Assembly (NCBI GenBank): GCA_009922685.1
Contig: RFVA01000011.1
Location: 1-52,241, forward strand
Reading direction: 5' to 3'
DNA: 52,241 nt
Source of the DNA: Gammaproteobacteria bacterium
GTDB taxonomy: Bacteria > Pseudomonadota > Gammaproteobacteria > Methylococcales > Methylococcaceae
Made by a program: the position numbers and the translations under genes. Positions 25,694-34,897 of the stretch are shown here, in pieces (the first letter of the stretch is position 1; every line of letters starts with the position of its first letter). The notes under the pieces are model-generated. The model saw only the letters and a list, made by a program, of their open reading frames with translations, did not search any database and was not told where the DNA came from.

Positions 25694-27991
25694 TTAAGAT
25701 TTAGAACTTTCATCAGGCCTTAGAGGCATCGTACCGTCTTCTGATTCTTTCTGGTATCGGTTGAGCCAGTGGGTAATGAGGGCTCGTGTATGAAGGACCT
25801 CCTTCACCATTCTCTCTTCTAGATCCTTCGTGGCCAGAATGGTGTCGACATCTTTCGGCAGAATCGACCCCGATGCGATGACTTCTTTCGAGGTGGTATC
25901 GACCCGCTTCCAAGCCGCTGAAAGACCGGAGGATTCAAGATTCTCTAGGCGGTCTAGCGCGATGTGCAATTGTTCAAATTCATTGGCATAGGCAAGGCGG
26001 AGTTGTGCCATCACCTCTTTGAAAGGATCAGCCATGTCAAGGAATTCTGGATCGAGATGATAGCGATGCCTTGATTGGATGATTTTCATCAGAATGGTTA
26101 AAGAACGACCAATGGCGCGGGTGTCCTCGATCTTTTTTTGTTGGTCTATATGATGCCCGCCCGGCTCCAGAATGGCGTTATCCAGAAGTTGGCGGCCTTC
26201 ACTCAAAAGGTTATCCGCTACTTTGAGGAGATAAGTTGAGGACGTTTGATTAAATTCGACAAGATTTCGGCGCATAGACACGTCTAGAGCCTCTAGCACC
26301 CGGACCAAGCGGTCTTTAGCCATCGATAAGGATCGTTCAGGCCAGAGGAAGGCGTCAATCACGCCAGCGATGATAATCCCTAGCAAAATCCCAAGGACTC
26401 GATACCAGAGAACTTCAATATCCTGAACGGGGCCCATTTGATCAAGCACCGATAACGCAAAGGCGAAACCAATCTGAACGCCAATAGTCGCCACCCTTGG
26501 ACCCGCAGAGCCTACCCAAGCGGAGAGAAAGAGGATCGGTGAAATTCCGATTAAGTATCCTCCGATCGTGTCTATCAACGGTTGAATGATGACGATGAAG
26601 CCAATGCCAAAGAGTCCACCCAGCAACGCTCCAAAAAAACGCAATAGGGATTTCCTGTAATCAGAACCTAAACTGGTATCGGCCACCAACATGCAGGTGA
26701 CCAAAGCCGTATTGATGCTAGTGACATGAAGGCTTTGAACGAACATAAGGGCTAGAAACGTGGCAATCGTCGTTTTAATCGCCCACCTTAGATCATTTAT
26801 CGATATCGGTCCGATCGAAAGAACTGACTGAGGGGGTGTGGACTTAAGCCCGTCTGGCGCAAGTTTTGAGACGTCGCTCTCTAAAACCCTTGATGTTTCA
26901 TGAACAGCTAAAAGCCCTCGTTGAATTCGGCTCGTTGCATCGCTGGCCCTTCTTAAAAAAGGGTCATAAGGATACGACTGATTTAAAGATTGATCTTCAA
27001 AGTCATTTAGAAGGGGCGGTGATGTTTTTTTGGTGAGGTGGTCTACATTTTTTAAGATCGAAGTGATGGAGATCCCAAGTTGGGTCATCGCGCGGAGATC
27101 CTCAGGACGAAAAGGGAAGACCGAGGGGTCTTTAAGGCGTCGACGAAGGCGTTCACTGAGGATTGACCCTAAGGTATCGATATCGAACACGAGATCTTGC
27201 CATGCCCCGAAAGATTGCCGAGGATAGTCCTTAGAGCGCATGGTCTGTTCAAGCAGATTCAGAAGCTCACTGGTTTGTCCTGGTTGCACGACGAAACTTT
27301 GAGCAAATGGCGCTTGATGTTCCGTGGACGATTCATCCTGAAGTTGCTGAAGTTGATCTATCGAGAGAGCTAGACTTTTCTTTAGCTTCAACAGCAACAG
27401 ATCCATTGAAGAAAGTGGCCATAGGAACCATTGGGCGATCATGCTGAGTCCAAGGGTAAGGACACCAACAATGGGGATCATCCAGAGCGCCTTCTCGATG
27501 TCATGTTCAGGATTCTCCGGGGTATAGAGGATCGTCACGACATAAATGATCCCGATAAAGTTAGGTATCCGTTGCTTCCTGGCATGGAGCATGGACACGG
27601 TCAGCACAAAAAAGGACCAGGGTAATAAGATCCAAGGTTCCCCCTGAAAGACCAGGGATGTCGATATGGAGATCGCGACGCCGGTCAACAGGAAGATGAT
27701 GAATTGGATGGCGTAACGTTCACTCATCCGGGTGTTGGTCATGCTTTGGTGGAAAAGCATGGCAAAGACGATCGCTTGGGCGATGACTGTGGGCGGATGA
27801 AGAGTCGCGGCGATGAGGCTAATAATCATCAGCACTAAGAAAAGACGATAGGCCGCTTTTCTTTGAACATCGTTGAGATCTAGTTCCCGTCTGAAAAAAG
27901 TGACCGGGGGCTGGCCGAAGCAGAACCGCTCGAAGAGGCTCAAAGAGGGAACGCCTTGATCCCGTTGCCGCTCAGGCGAAAAAATAGGCAT
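25694..27991 (-). CDS. mdtO: FUSC-family inner-membrane efflux protein (MdtO-like)
   Basis: This inner-membrane component of a tripartite pump belongs to the fusaric acid resistance/aromatic acid exporter class. The 765-residue product has two hydrophobic blocks, about residues 45-210 (six segments) and about 405-550 (six segments, including FFGALLGGLFGIGF and GILLGIIIAGVIDAFLWPER). Each is followed by a long soluble helical region. This duplicated layout is typical of FUSC proteins. E. coli MdtO is about 680 residues. It is the last gene of the minus-strand set YtcA-like, HlyD-like, FUSC, with 7 bp between adaptor stop and its ATG. The likely substrates are aromatic or quaternary compounds, inferred from family only. 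Confidence 0.88.
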   Translation of the reverse strand: MPIFSPERQRDQGVPSLSLFERFCFGQPPVTFFRRELDLNDVQRKAAYRLFLVLMIISLIAATLHPPTVIAQAIVFAMLFHQSMTNTRMSERYAIQFIIFLLTGVAISISTSLVFQGEPWILLPWSFFVLTVSMLHARKQRIPNFIGIIYVVTILYTPENPEHDIEKALWMIPIVGVLTLGLSMIAQWFLWPLSSMDLLLLKLKKSLALSIDQLQQLQDESSTEHQAPFAQSFVVQPGQTSELLNLLEQTMRSKDYPRQSFGAWQDLVFDIDTLGSILSERLRRRLKDPSVFPFRPEDLRAMTQLGISITSILKNVDHLTKKTSPPLLNDFEDQSLNQSYPYDPFLRRASDATSRIQRGLLAVHETSRVLESDVSKLAPDGLKSTPPQSVLSIGPISINDLRWAIKTTIATFLALMFVQSLHVTSINTALVTCMLVADTSLGSDYRKSLLRFFGALLGGLFGIGFIVIIQPLIDTIGGYLIGISPILFLSAWVGSAGPRVATIGVQIGFAFALSVLDQMGPVQDIEVLWYRVLGILLGIIIAGVIDAFLWPERSLSMAKDRLVRVLEALDVSMRRNLVEFNQTSSTYLLKVADNLLSEGRQLLDNAILEPGGHHIDQQKKIEDTRAIGRSLTILMKIIQSRHRYHLDPEFLDMADPFKEVMAQLRLAYANEFEQLHIALDRLENLESSGLSAAWKRVDTTSKEVIASGSILPKDVDTILATKDLEERMVKEVLHTRALITHWLNRYQKESEDGTMPLRPDESSKS

Positions 27992-27998
27992 CTAGGAC

Positions 27999-29105
27999 CT
28001 AGTGATTGACGCCGACACTGGTAAAAGCCGTCATCCCCATCCTGAAGGGACGATCGGGATCTCGATCAATGAGGCGGATTCTTACAGGAAAGCGGCCTGC
28101 AAGCACCACCCAGTTTAAGGTTCGCTCAACCGTCGGTAAGGCTTCTTTGACCACCACGTTATCGGGATAATTCGCCCAACCAACGCCTTGAACCTCCCCT
28201 TTAAAATGAATGCCTGGATAGGCTGCTAGAAAGACATCGACCGGCATTCCAGGTTGGATATAGCGTAGATAGGTTTCCTTGTAATTGGCGATCACGTACC
28301 AGGTCGTGTCATCCACTAAGGCAAAAAGCTTTTCTCCTGTGCTGACAAATTGTCCCACTGAGGTGTTGAGGTTGGTGACGTAACCGTCAAATGGGGCATA
28401 AACTCTGCAATATTCAAGATCGAGTTGCGCCTGTTGAAGCTTAGCCTCTGCTTGCTGGACCCGGGCAAATTGGTTCCCAAATTGCGCTAGACGCTGCTCA
28501 CTGGCTGATTTTGATTGATGTGAACTATTAAGGGCTGCTTCAGCGGCTCGCACCTTGGCTTGTGCGTCATGAACAGCGGCCAGTTGGGCCTTCTGCTTGG
28601 CTTCGGCTTGTTTGAGCGCATTGCTTGTGACGAATTGCTGACGTTCTAAGGGCTTTAATCGGGCGAGGTAGGAGGCCGCAAAGGTCTCTTCCGCCTGCAT
28701 ACGCTTGACCTCAGCGGCTGCAGACTGGATGGTCTGTTCGCTCTCGAGGACCTTGGCTTCGGCCATCTTAATTTCGGCCATTTGACCTTTGACTTCTTTC
28801 TGAGCTAACTGAAGCGCGGCGTTTGCTGCAGCGACAGCTGCTTCAAAGGGCCTTGCATCAATGGCATAGAGAAGATCCCCGGCATGCACAAATTGATTGT
28901 CTTTGACCGGGAGTTCGATGATTTTGCCATTGACATGTTGAATGGCGACATCGATGGTGTTCGCACGAATCATGGCATCGTTCGTCCTTGGATGGATCAT
29001 ATTGAGATGCCACACCCAGCCACCGAGGGCTGCTGCGCTCAAGATAACTAAAACGCCGAGCGCTCTACCCCATCGTTCAAGGCGCGTTGAGGACTGATTA
29101 AGCAT
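27999..29105 (-). CDS. mdtN: HlyD-family membrane fusion protein (MdtN-like)
   Basis: This periplasmic adaptor links the inner-membrane FUSC protein to an outer-membrane channel. The 368-residue product has an N-terminal anchor (about 15-32, VLVILSAAALGGWVW), a first barrel-sandwich half near 40-85 (VNGKIIELPVKDNQFVHAGD), a long alpha-helical hairpin rich in Ala/Gln/Lys (about 85-210), the second half (YAPFDGYVTNLNTSVGQFVS near 240) and a beta-barrel domain. All are typical of EmrA/AaeA/MdtN proteins. The upstream YtcA-like gene ends 6 bp before its start. Confidence 0.92.
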   Translation of the reverse strand: MLNQSSTRLERWGRALGVLVILSAAALGGWVWHLNMIHPRTNDAMIRANTIDVAIQHVNGKIIELPVKDNQFVHAGDLLYAIDARPFEAAVAAANAALQLAQKEVKGQMAEIKMAEAKVLESEQTIQSAAAEVKRMQAEETFAASYLARLKPLERQQFVTSNALKQAEAKQKAQLAAVHDAQAKVRAAEAALNSSHQSKSASEQRLAQFGNQFARVQQAEAKLQQAQLDLEYCRVYAPFDGYVTNLNTSVGQFVSTGEKLFALVDDTTWYVIANYKETYLRYIQPGMPVDVFLAAYPGIHFKGEVQGVGWANYPDNVVVKEALPTVERTLNWVVLAGRFPVRIRLIDRDPDRPFRMGMTAFTSVGVNH

Positions 29106-29111
29106 GGGGAT

Positions 29112-29417
29112 TCACCAGTCGAAGGCTAGGAGCCAAGTGATAAAGGTCATCAGCGACCAAAGGGCGGTATAAATTAGGCCCGGAGGCCCCATGAAGGCCA
29201 GGAGACCGACATGATTGAGGGCCTTTGATATGACGACGGTGAGAAAAATGCCCCCCAGCATGGCAATGATCCATGGCGGCCAAAAGGATCCCTGCAGCGA
29301 TACCAAGGGATCGCAAGCCGTTAATAAGGACAATAGAAGAATGAGGCTGAGACGTTGAATCAACATGGGCTCTAGGGTTGCGGCAAAGGCTTTGAGCGTG
29401 TGCTCAAAAGGGGCCAT
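29112..29417 (-). CDS. ytcA: YtcA-family lipoprotein of the MdtNOP-type system
   Basis: This small inner-membrane protein of 101 residues (84 if started at ATG 29366) has a hydrophobic leader ending in the lipobox LLTAC. It then has PLVSLQGSFWPPWIIAMLGG, a second membrane segment and a C-terminal GLIYTALWSLMTFITWLLAF. This matches YtcA, encoded upstream of mdtN-mdtO-mdtP in E. coli, in its lipobox, two membrane segments and the G-x-x-GLIYTALW-type end. The short start at 29366 gives a better signal peptide (MLIQRLSLILLLSLLTAC); the longer one is listed because the frame is open. DUF1656 proteins hold the same position in other FUSC operons but lack the lipobox. Confidence 0.78.
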   Translation of the reverse strand: MAPFEHTLKAFAATLEPMLIQRLSLILLLSLLTACDPLVSLQGSFWPPWIIAMLGGIFLTVVISKALNHVGLLAFMGPPGLIYTALWSLMTFITWLLAFDW

Positions 29418-29464
29418 TCTGTTCAGCCAGTCTAAGATCAGATACCATCGGTTGGGTTACAAGC

Positions 29465-29479
29465 CCGGACATCGTCTGG
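29465..29479. promoter_or_regulatory. Imperfect palindrome in the divergent efflux promoter region
   Basis: CCGGAC-ATC-GTCTGG (29465-29479) is a 6+3+6 imperfect palindrome with one G-T mismatch, in the 88-bp gap between the divergent YtcA-like and TolC-like genes. A site there could control both arms of the pump at once. No regulator gene is encoded nearby, so this is a weak positional inference. Confidence 0.3.
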
Positions 29480-29505
29480 CCCGATTCCGTTATTGAAACA
29501 CTGTA

Positions 29506-31095
29506 ATGTACCCGTCTCCTGTTGTCACGCCAGAACCCATGGACCGGCCACCCCCCTTGATCAAGGGGGGCTCCATCCTTAGAGCCTTCATTCCGCTCTT
29601 GGTCTTGATGGCGGGGTGTGACCGGCGATCTGACAATTTCTCTATCCAAAATGCATTGGACCCTAACGCTGCGGCGCCTGTTAATCACTGGGCCACGTGG
29701 CGACCAAGAAGCGAGGATAAAGCCGGGGTCCCTGATCTTAAAGCTACGTCCCCCATCCCCAATGGCAACAGCCTGGTAGACCTTCAAAAAACCTATTCCT
29801 TGTCGGATATGGTCGATCTTGGGCTTCGATCCAATCCTGTGACCCGCAGTGGTTGGGAAAATGCCCGGGCCGCGGCTGCAGGTCTTGGGATTGCAGAAGG
29901 AAGCTGGTTACCGGTTATTACGGCCAACCTCGGTGGAGGATATTGGCGTTACCCCTATCCAGCCCCCGGGTATGCCTTTGCTTTGAGGGGATCCACCGTT
30001 TATCCAACACTCGAAATGGCTTGGACCCTGTTTGATAAGTCTCGATCTGCAAAAATTGATCAGGCAACACAACAATTGTTTTCAAGCAGTTACGCATTAA
30101 ATCGGACGCACCAGAAAGTCAGCTTTGAAATTCAGCGAGCGTTTTACAGTCTTTTAGCAGCGCGGGCGCAAGTCAAGGCATCTGAAATCACCTTGAAACA
30201 AGCCACCTGGAATACCGAATCGATTGGGGCCCAGCAGGTGCATGGGCTGGCCACTCAACCAGAATATCTCTTAGCGGTCCAAGATCAGGCCAAGGCCGGA
30301 TATGAGCTTCAAACTGCCCATGGTTCAGTGATGGAACAACAGGCCGCCCTTGCCGAACATTTGGGGATAGCCCCGGACCTTCCTTTGAAAACGGTGACCA
30401 TTGACGAGTTGAATTTACCGGAGGATCTAGAAAAATCAGCGGATCTCATCATCGATGAAGCGCTTGAACAACGCCCTGATCTTGCGGCGAAAGTGGCTGA
30501 AATCAGAGCGAAGGACGCTGAGATTCGTAAAGCCGAGGCAACCTATTGGCCCACGGTAAACTTAGGGTTCCAAGCAGGTTGGAAGATTTGGGACTACGCC
30601 AACGCTTCAAATGCGCCACAAACTGCCGGGGCGCCGAATGTCAAAATCGAGACGCCGCTAGCAGCCGCTTACGTGCAAATGAGCTGGAATATTTTTGAGG
30701 GATTTTCGGGTGTTAATGCCATCAATAAAGCGGAAGCCAACCGAAATGCCGCACAGGCTGAATTTGACGCCCTTCAGTTGAAAGTAATGCGAGAGGTCTG
30801 GAAGAACTATGCTGATTTCAAGATTGCGATCAGAAAGCGCCAATTTGCTCTTGCTATGCTAAAAGCCTCAGAAAAGACCTATGAAGCGGCCACAGCGTCT
30901 TTTCAGCAAGGATTGGTGACAGTCATTGAGCTTATTACGGCTGAAAGGAACTTGGCCGCTGCACGCTATACCGAGATTGATAGTAAACGGGCGATTTTGG
31001 ATTCTGCAGCGTCTCTTGTTTTCAGTGCCGGCAGCCAGGAGGACCAGCAAAAAATCGCCTTTGATCAGTCTACAAACTCGCAGCACGTCCCCTAA
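29506..31095 (+). CDS. mdtP: TolC/NodT-type outer-membrane efflux lipoprotein (MdtP-like)
   Basis: This is the outer-membrane channel of the tripartite pump. The 529-residue product has a leader ending in the lipobox LMAGC near residue 38, followed by two repeated OEP halves. Each half has a long alpha-helical coiled segment and barrel strands: LRSNPVTRSGWENARAAAAG then AKIDQATQQLFSSSYALNR in the first, EQRPDLAAKVAEIRAKDAEI then VNLGFQAGWKIWDY in the second. It ends with a helix FQQGLVTVIELITAERNLAA, which resembles the conserved end of NodT proteins. The length is normal. It is divergent from the YtcA-adaptor-FUSC genes, while in E. coli all four lie in one operon. An ATG at 29539 is an alternative start. 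Confidence 0.93.
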   Translation: MYPSPVVTPEPMDRPPPLIKGGSILRAFIPLLVLMAGCDRRSDNFSIQNALDPNAAAPVNHWATWRPRSEDKAGVPDLKATSPIPNGNSLVDLQKTYSLSDMVDLGLRSNPVTRSGWENARAAAAGLGIAEGSWLPVITANLGGGYWRYPYPAPGYAFALRGSTVYPTLEMAWTLFDKSRSAKIDQATQQLFSSSYALNRTHQKVSFEIQRAFYSLLAARAQVKASEITLKQATWNTESIGAQQVHGLATQPEYLLAVQDQAKAGYELQTAHGSVMEQQAALAEHLGIAPDLPLKTVTIDELNLPEDLEKSADLIIDEALEQRPDLAAKVAEIRAKDAEIRKAEATYWPTVNLGFQAGWKIWDYANASNAPQTAGAPNVKIETPLAAAYVQMSWNIFEGFSGVNAINKAEANRNAAQAEFDALQLKVMREVWKNYADFKIAIRKRQFALAMLKASEKTYEAATASFQQGLVTVIELITAERNLAAARYTEIDSKRAILDSAASLVFSAGSQEDQQKIAFDQSTNSQHVP

Positions 31096-31218
31096 TCATA
31101 TTTAAAAACGTGCTCCCAGTGAATGGTCTCTTAACGCTGAGGCTCTTGGGAAATTTGTCCCTTGTGCCATGATCCAAGACTGGCTTTGTTATCTCAACCC
31201 ATTTGATTGAAACCATCC

Positions 31219-32898
31219 ATGCCATTGTCCGATTTCCTAACATCCAATCTTCAAGGTGCTGCGCTGCTTGACAATCCGCTGCTCAACAAGGGCAGTGCCT
31301 TTTCAGAGGAAGAGCGGGATCACTATGCCTTAGGTGGGCTATTACCTCCCCACATTGATAGCATTGAGGATCAAGTCGTTAGAGCGTATGCCGCTTTTAA
31401 GGAAGCCGATTCGGATCTTCATCAGCACATCTACCTTCGGCAATTGCAAGATACGAATGAAGTTCTTTTCTATCGGCTGCTCCTTGATCATATCGAAGAG
31501 ATGCTGCCGATCGTTTATACCCCGACCGTTGGGACCGCTTGCGAGCGCTTCAGCCGCATTTATCGGCGACCAAGAGGCCTTTTTATCTCTTATCGGCATC
31601 GCGGCAAGATTAGGAAGATCCTCGCCAATCGGCCGATCAAGGACATTGATGTCATTGTGGTTTCTGATGGCGAGCGAATCCTTGGCTTGGGTGATCAAGG
31701 GGCAGGGGGGATGGGGATCCCCATTGGTAAGCTTTCTCTCTATACCTTAATTGGCGGCATCCATCCCGCAAAGACCCTGCCGATCATTCTTGATGTCGGA
31801 ACCAATAATCAAGAACGATTAAAGGATCCACTTTACCTTGGGTGGCATCATGAGAGGATCTCAGGAAAGGATTACTATGATTTTGTGGATGAGTTTGTTG
31901 AGGCGGTCCACCTTGAAATGCCAAGGGTTCTTCTTCAATGGGAGGATTTTGCAACGCAGCATGCACGCCCTTTGCTTGAAAAATATCGAGACCAGATCCT
32001 GACCTTCAACGATGATGTTCAGGGAACGGCAGCTGTTGCACTGGGTGCGGTATTAGGCGCTTTGAATGCCACCCGTCAGCAATTAAAGAATCAGACCATT
32101 GTTTTTCTGGGGGCGGGATCTGCAGGGATTGGCGTCGCTGACTACTTACGAACCGCGATGATCAAGCAAGGGCTCACCGATGAAGAGGCCTCACGCCGCT
32201 TCTATATCGTTGATAAGGAAGGCTTGCTTCACGATCAGCGGACCGATCTTTTAAGTGAACAAAAGCCCTATGCTCAGCCTTATCACGAGGTTGCTGGCTG
32301 GGCTCATAGCATGTCCGGCAACATTGGGCTCGCCGATGTCATGAAGGAAGTCTCTGCCAGTATTCTCATAGGTCTTTCTGCGGTGCCCGGAGCGTTCAAA
32401 CAGGAAACGATTCGGATGATGGCCTCCAAAGTGAGTCGTCCCATCATCTTTCCACTCTCGAATCCAACGAGCCGCGCTGAGGCGACCGCAGAAGACCTTG
32501 TTCATTGGACGGGAGGACGTGCCTTGATCGCGACGGGATCTCCTTTTGAACCCGTCCACTACGAGGGGAGGGTAATACCCATCACTCAGTGTAATAACGT
32601 TTACATCTTCCCTGCGGTCGGTCTCGCGCTGGTCGCTGGCGGTGCGACACGCGTCACCGATAACATGTTGGTTGCTGCCGCTGAGGTCTTGGGTTCATTG
32701 TCACCGGCGATAAAAGATCCAGAACTCCCCTTATTGCCGGCCTTAGGAGAGGCGCGTGATGTCGCCTTGAACATTGCCCTTGCGGTTGCCCTTCAAGCCA
32801 TTGCCGATGGGGTTGCACCGATGATGACCAAGGAATCTCTGAAGACCGCCATAAAATCGGCTCAATGGGCACCCCATTATGTGTCGCTGCCGCTATAA
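31219..32898 (+). CDS. maeA: NAD-dependent malic enzyme (MaeA/SfcA type)
   Basis: Malic enzyme converts malate to pyruvate, CO2 and NAD(P)H. The roughly 559-residue product has the N-terminal YTPTVGTACERFSRIYRRPR, the catalytic region GLGDQGAGGMGIPIGKLSLY, the metal-binding FNDDVQGTAAVALGAVLGA and the nucleotide-binding FLGAGSAGIGVADYL. The length and these blocks match large-type NAD-malic enzyme (E. coli MaeA, about 565). The start is taken as ATG 31219; a TTG at 31207 is in frame four codons upstream but adds no conserved residue. An imperfect hairpin follows at 32939-32964. It is monocistronic. Confidence 0.96.
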   Translation: MPLSDFLTSNLQGAALLDNPLLNKGSAFSEEERDHYALGGLLPPHIDSIEDQVVRAYAAFKEADSDLHQHIYLRQLQDTNEVLFYRLLLDHIEEMLPIVYTPTVGTACERFSRIYRRPRGLFISYRHRGKIRKILANRPIKDIDVIVVSDGERILGLGDQGAGGMGIPIGKLSLYTLIGGIHPAKTLPIILDVGTNNQERLKDPLYLGWHHERISGKDYYDFVDEFVEAVHLEMPRVLLQWEDFATQHARPLLEKYRDQILTFNDDVQGTAAVALGAVLGALNATRQQLKNQTIVFLGAGSAGIGVADYLRTAMIKQGLTDEEASRRFYIVDKEGLLHDQRTDLLSEQKPYAQPYHEVAGWAHSMSGNIGLADVMKEVSASILIGLSAVPGAFKQETIRMMASKVSRPIIFPLSNPTSRAEATAEDLVHWTGGRALIATGSPFEPVHYEGRVIPITQCNNVYIFPAVGLALVAGGATRVTDNMLVAAAEVLGSLSPAIKDPELPLLPALGEARDVALNIALAVALQAIADGVAPMMTKESLKTAIKSAQWAPHYVSLPL

Positions 32899-32938
32899 TT
32901 CTGGATGGTTATGACAGGGATGCAACGTGTCATCCTTG

Positions 32939-32964
32939 ATGGGCCATCCTGGGTGTTGGCCCAT
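32939..32964. terminator. 8-bp hairpin downstream of malic enzyme gene
   Basis: ATGGGCCA (32939-32946) pairs with TGGCCCAT (32957-32964) across a 10-nt loop, about 40 bp after the maeA stop. No U tract follows on the plus strand, so termination is uncertain. Confidence 0.45.
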
Positions 32965-33002
32965 TGAATGTGCAGAAAAAATAACAACAACAACGATAAA
33001 AA

Positions 33003-33278
33003 ATGGAACCTGGCAAAGACTCTCCAGAAGCGAACAATCGTCAACAAAAATCCCTGACACCAAGGCATCTTTCTGAAGAAGACCGTGTCCGGTATCTCGA
33101 ATTAGTCAATGCAGGACGCATTGTCGCGGTTCTTGGTTGGGTCGATGGCATTCTCCTCAATCGCCCAGACTTTAGCCCTGTCGCTGATGAAATCCAAAGA
33201 AGGGCCATGCAGCTTGATCTCGATGGGCTGCGTCATTTGGTCGATCTCTTTGGTGGATCGACGCCCACCGCCGTGTAA
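33003..33278 (+). CDS. Small hypothetical cytosolic protein
   Basis: The 91-residue product has no signal peptide or membrane segment. It starts with a polar region (MEPGKDSPEANNRQQKS), followed by a predicted helical domain SEEDRVRYLELVNAGRIVAV and LDLDGLRHLVDLFGG. I do not recognise the family. The codon use resembles that of the neighbours, but no good ribosome-binding site is visible upstream of the ATG, where the sequence is A-rich. It lies 104 bp after malic enzyme and 50 bp before the sulfatase. It may be a small sulfatase-operon or stand-alone protein; the function is unknown. Confidence 0.55.
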   Translation: MEPGKDSPEANNRQQKSLTPRHLSEEDRVRYLELVNAGRIVAVLGWVDGILLNRPDFSPVADEIQRRAMQLDLDGLRHLVDLFGGSTPTAV

Positions 33279-33328
33279 GAGGCTCTCTTTTTTCCATTTC
33301 TGACTGTCATCATTCATGGGGTAATACC

Positions 33329-34897
33329 TTGAAAATTCTTAAAGATCACCTGATCGCCAATCTCCTCATTCTCATCGTCTTTGGAATCCTCCGTTCGAAC
33401 GATGCCCCAGCGGCCGATAAGACCACGGAACCTTCAGTCAAAAAACCGAATATTTTGGTGATCTGGGGTGATGATATTGGCCAATTCAACATCAGTGCCT
33501 ACAACATGGGCATGATGGGCTATAAGACGCCCCATATTGATCAGATTGCCCGTGAAGGGGCGACCTTTACCGATTGGTATGGCCAGCAGAGCTGCACGGC
33601 TGGGCGGGCTGCATTCATTACCGGCCAGGCCCCCATCCGGACCGGTCTCACCAAAGTGGGTCTGCCAGGGGCTCCTGAAGGGATGCGAAAGGAAGATCCA
33701 ACGATTGCGGAGCTTTTAAAGCAGCATGGCTATATGACGGGACAGTTTGGCAAGAATCATCTTGGGGATAGAGATGAGATGTTGCCGACAAATCATGGTT
33801 TCGATGAATTTTTTGGGAATCTCTATCACCTCAATGCAGAGGAGGAACCCGAGCATCCCGATTACCCGAAGTCAGCAGACTTCAAAAAGCGCTTTGGACC
33901 TAGGGGTGTCATTCACTCCTTTGCCAAGGGGAAGATTGAGGACACGGGACCACTGACCAAAAAGAGGATGGAAACCATTGATGATGAAGTGACGGTTGCG
34001 GCCCTTGATTTTATGGCGCGAGCAAAGAAATCGGACAAACCGTTCTTCCTCTGGTGGAACTCGACCCGGATGCATATTTTTACCCACCTTAAGCCGGAGT
34101 CACAGGGGAAAACACCCTATGGCGTCTATGCCGATGGGATGGTCGAGCACGATGATCATGTAGGACAGATACTGGATCAACTCAAGGCCTTGGGCCTTGA
34201 TGAAAATACGATTGTGATGTATTCGACGGATAACGGTTCTGAATCCTTCTCCTGGCCCGATGGTGGCACAACCATGTTCCGCGGTGAAAAAAACACGCAA
34301 TGGGAAGGGGGTTATCGGGTCCCAACCATGATCAGATGGCCTGGGGTGATTAAGCCCGGAACGATCATCAATGACATTGCGGCCCACGAAGACATGATGC
34401 CCACCCTTTTAGCAGCGGTCGGTGATCCCTCTGTGGCTGAAGATCTTAAGAAAGGAAAACGCATCGATGGAGCCAGCTATAAGGTTCACCTCGATGGTTA
34501 CAACCTATTGCCCGCACTTAAAGGGGAGAGTGCCTGGCCGCGAAAAGACTTTATCTACTGGACCGACGATGGGAGTGTTGCTGCGCTTCGTTATTCTGAT
34601 TGGAAAATCACCTTCTTGCGTCAAGAGGCTGAAGGGATGAAGGTCTGGCAAGAACCCTTTGTCAAATTGAGGGCTCCAATGCTGACTAATCTAAGAATGG
34701 ATCCTTTTGAGCAGGCCCGCGAGGTTGGCATGGGTTATGACCGTTGGTTCATTGATCACATGTTCATGATTGCCCCAGCGGCGGGCTATGTCGGGCAATG
34801 GTTGCAGAGCCTTAAAGAATTTCCGCCGCGGCAAAAACCGGGCAGTTTCAATCTTGACAATGTCATGGAAGCTGTGACAAAACCACAGACCCGTTGA
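33329..34897 (+). CDS. Arylsulfatase family protein with CTAGR active-site motif
   Basis: This exported formylglycine-dependent sulfatase hydrolyses sulfate esters in the periplasm. The 522-residue product has a signal-like N-terminus (LLILIVFGILRSNDAPAADK), then metal ligands in NILVIWGDDIGQ. The modified-cysteine motif reads CTAGRAAFITGQ near residues 90-101, where many sulfatases have CxPxR. This A-for-P version occurs in a recognised subset. DNGSESFSWPDGG near 300 is the C-terminal metal site. The start is a TTG at 33329 backed by GGGG about 8 bases upstream; no ATG fits. Its stop overlaps the next gene (TGATG). No sulfatase-maturase gene is in the window. Confidence 0.92.
   Translation: MKILKDHLIANLLILIVFGILRSNDAPAADKTTEPSVKKPNILVIWGDDIGQFNISAYNMGMMGYKTPHIDQIAREGATFTDWYGQQSCTAGRAAFITGQAPIRTGLTKVGLPGAPEGMRKEDPTIAELLKQHGYMTGQFGKNHLGDRDEMLPTNHGFDEFFGNLYHLNAEEEPEHPDYPKSADFKKRFGPRGVIHSFAKGKIEDTGPLTKKRMETIDDEVTVAALDFMARAKKSDKPFFLWWNSTRMHIFTHLKPESQGKTPYGVYADGMVEHDDHVGQILDQLKALGLDENTIVMYSTDNGSESFSWPDGGTTMFRGEKNTQWEGGYRVPTMIRWPGVIKPGTIINDIAAHEDMMPTLLAAVGDPSVAEDLKKGKRIDGASYKVHLDGYNLLPALKGESAWPRKDFIYWTDDGSVAALRYSDWKITFLRQEAEGMKVWQEPFVKLRAPMLTNLRMDPFEQAREVGMGYDRWFIDHMFMIAPAAGYVGQWLQSLKEFPPRQKPGSFNLDNVMEAVTKPQTR

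Noticed and set aside
29112-29417. DUF1656 protein instead of YtcA
   Set aside because: The lipobox and two-segment layout fit YtcA better; DUF1656 proteins lack the lipobox.
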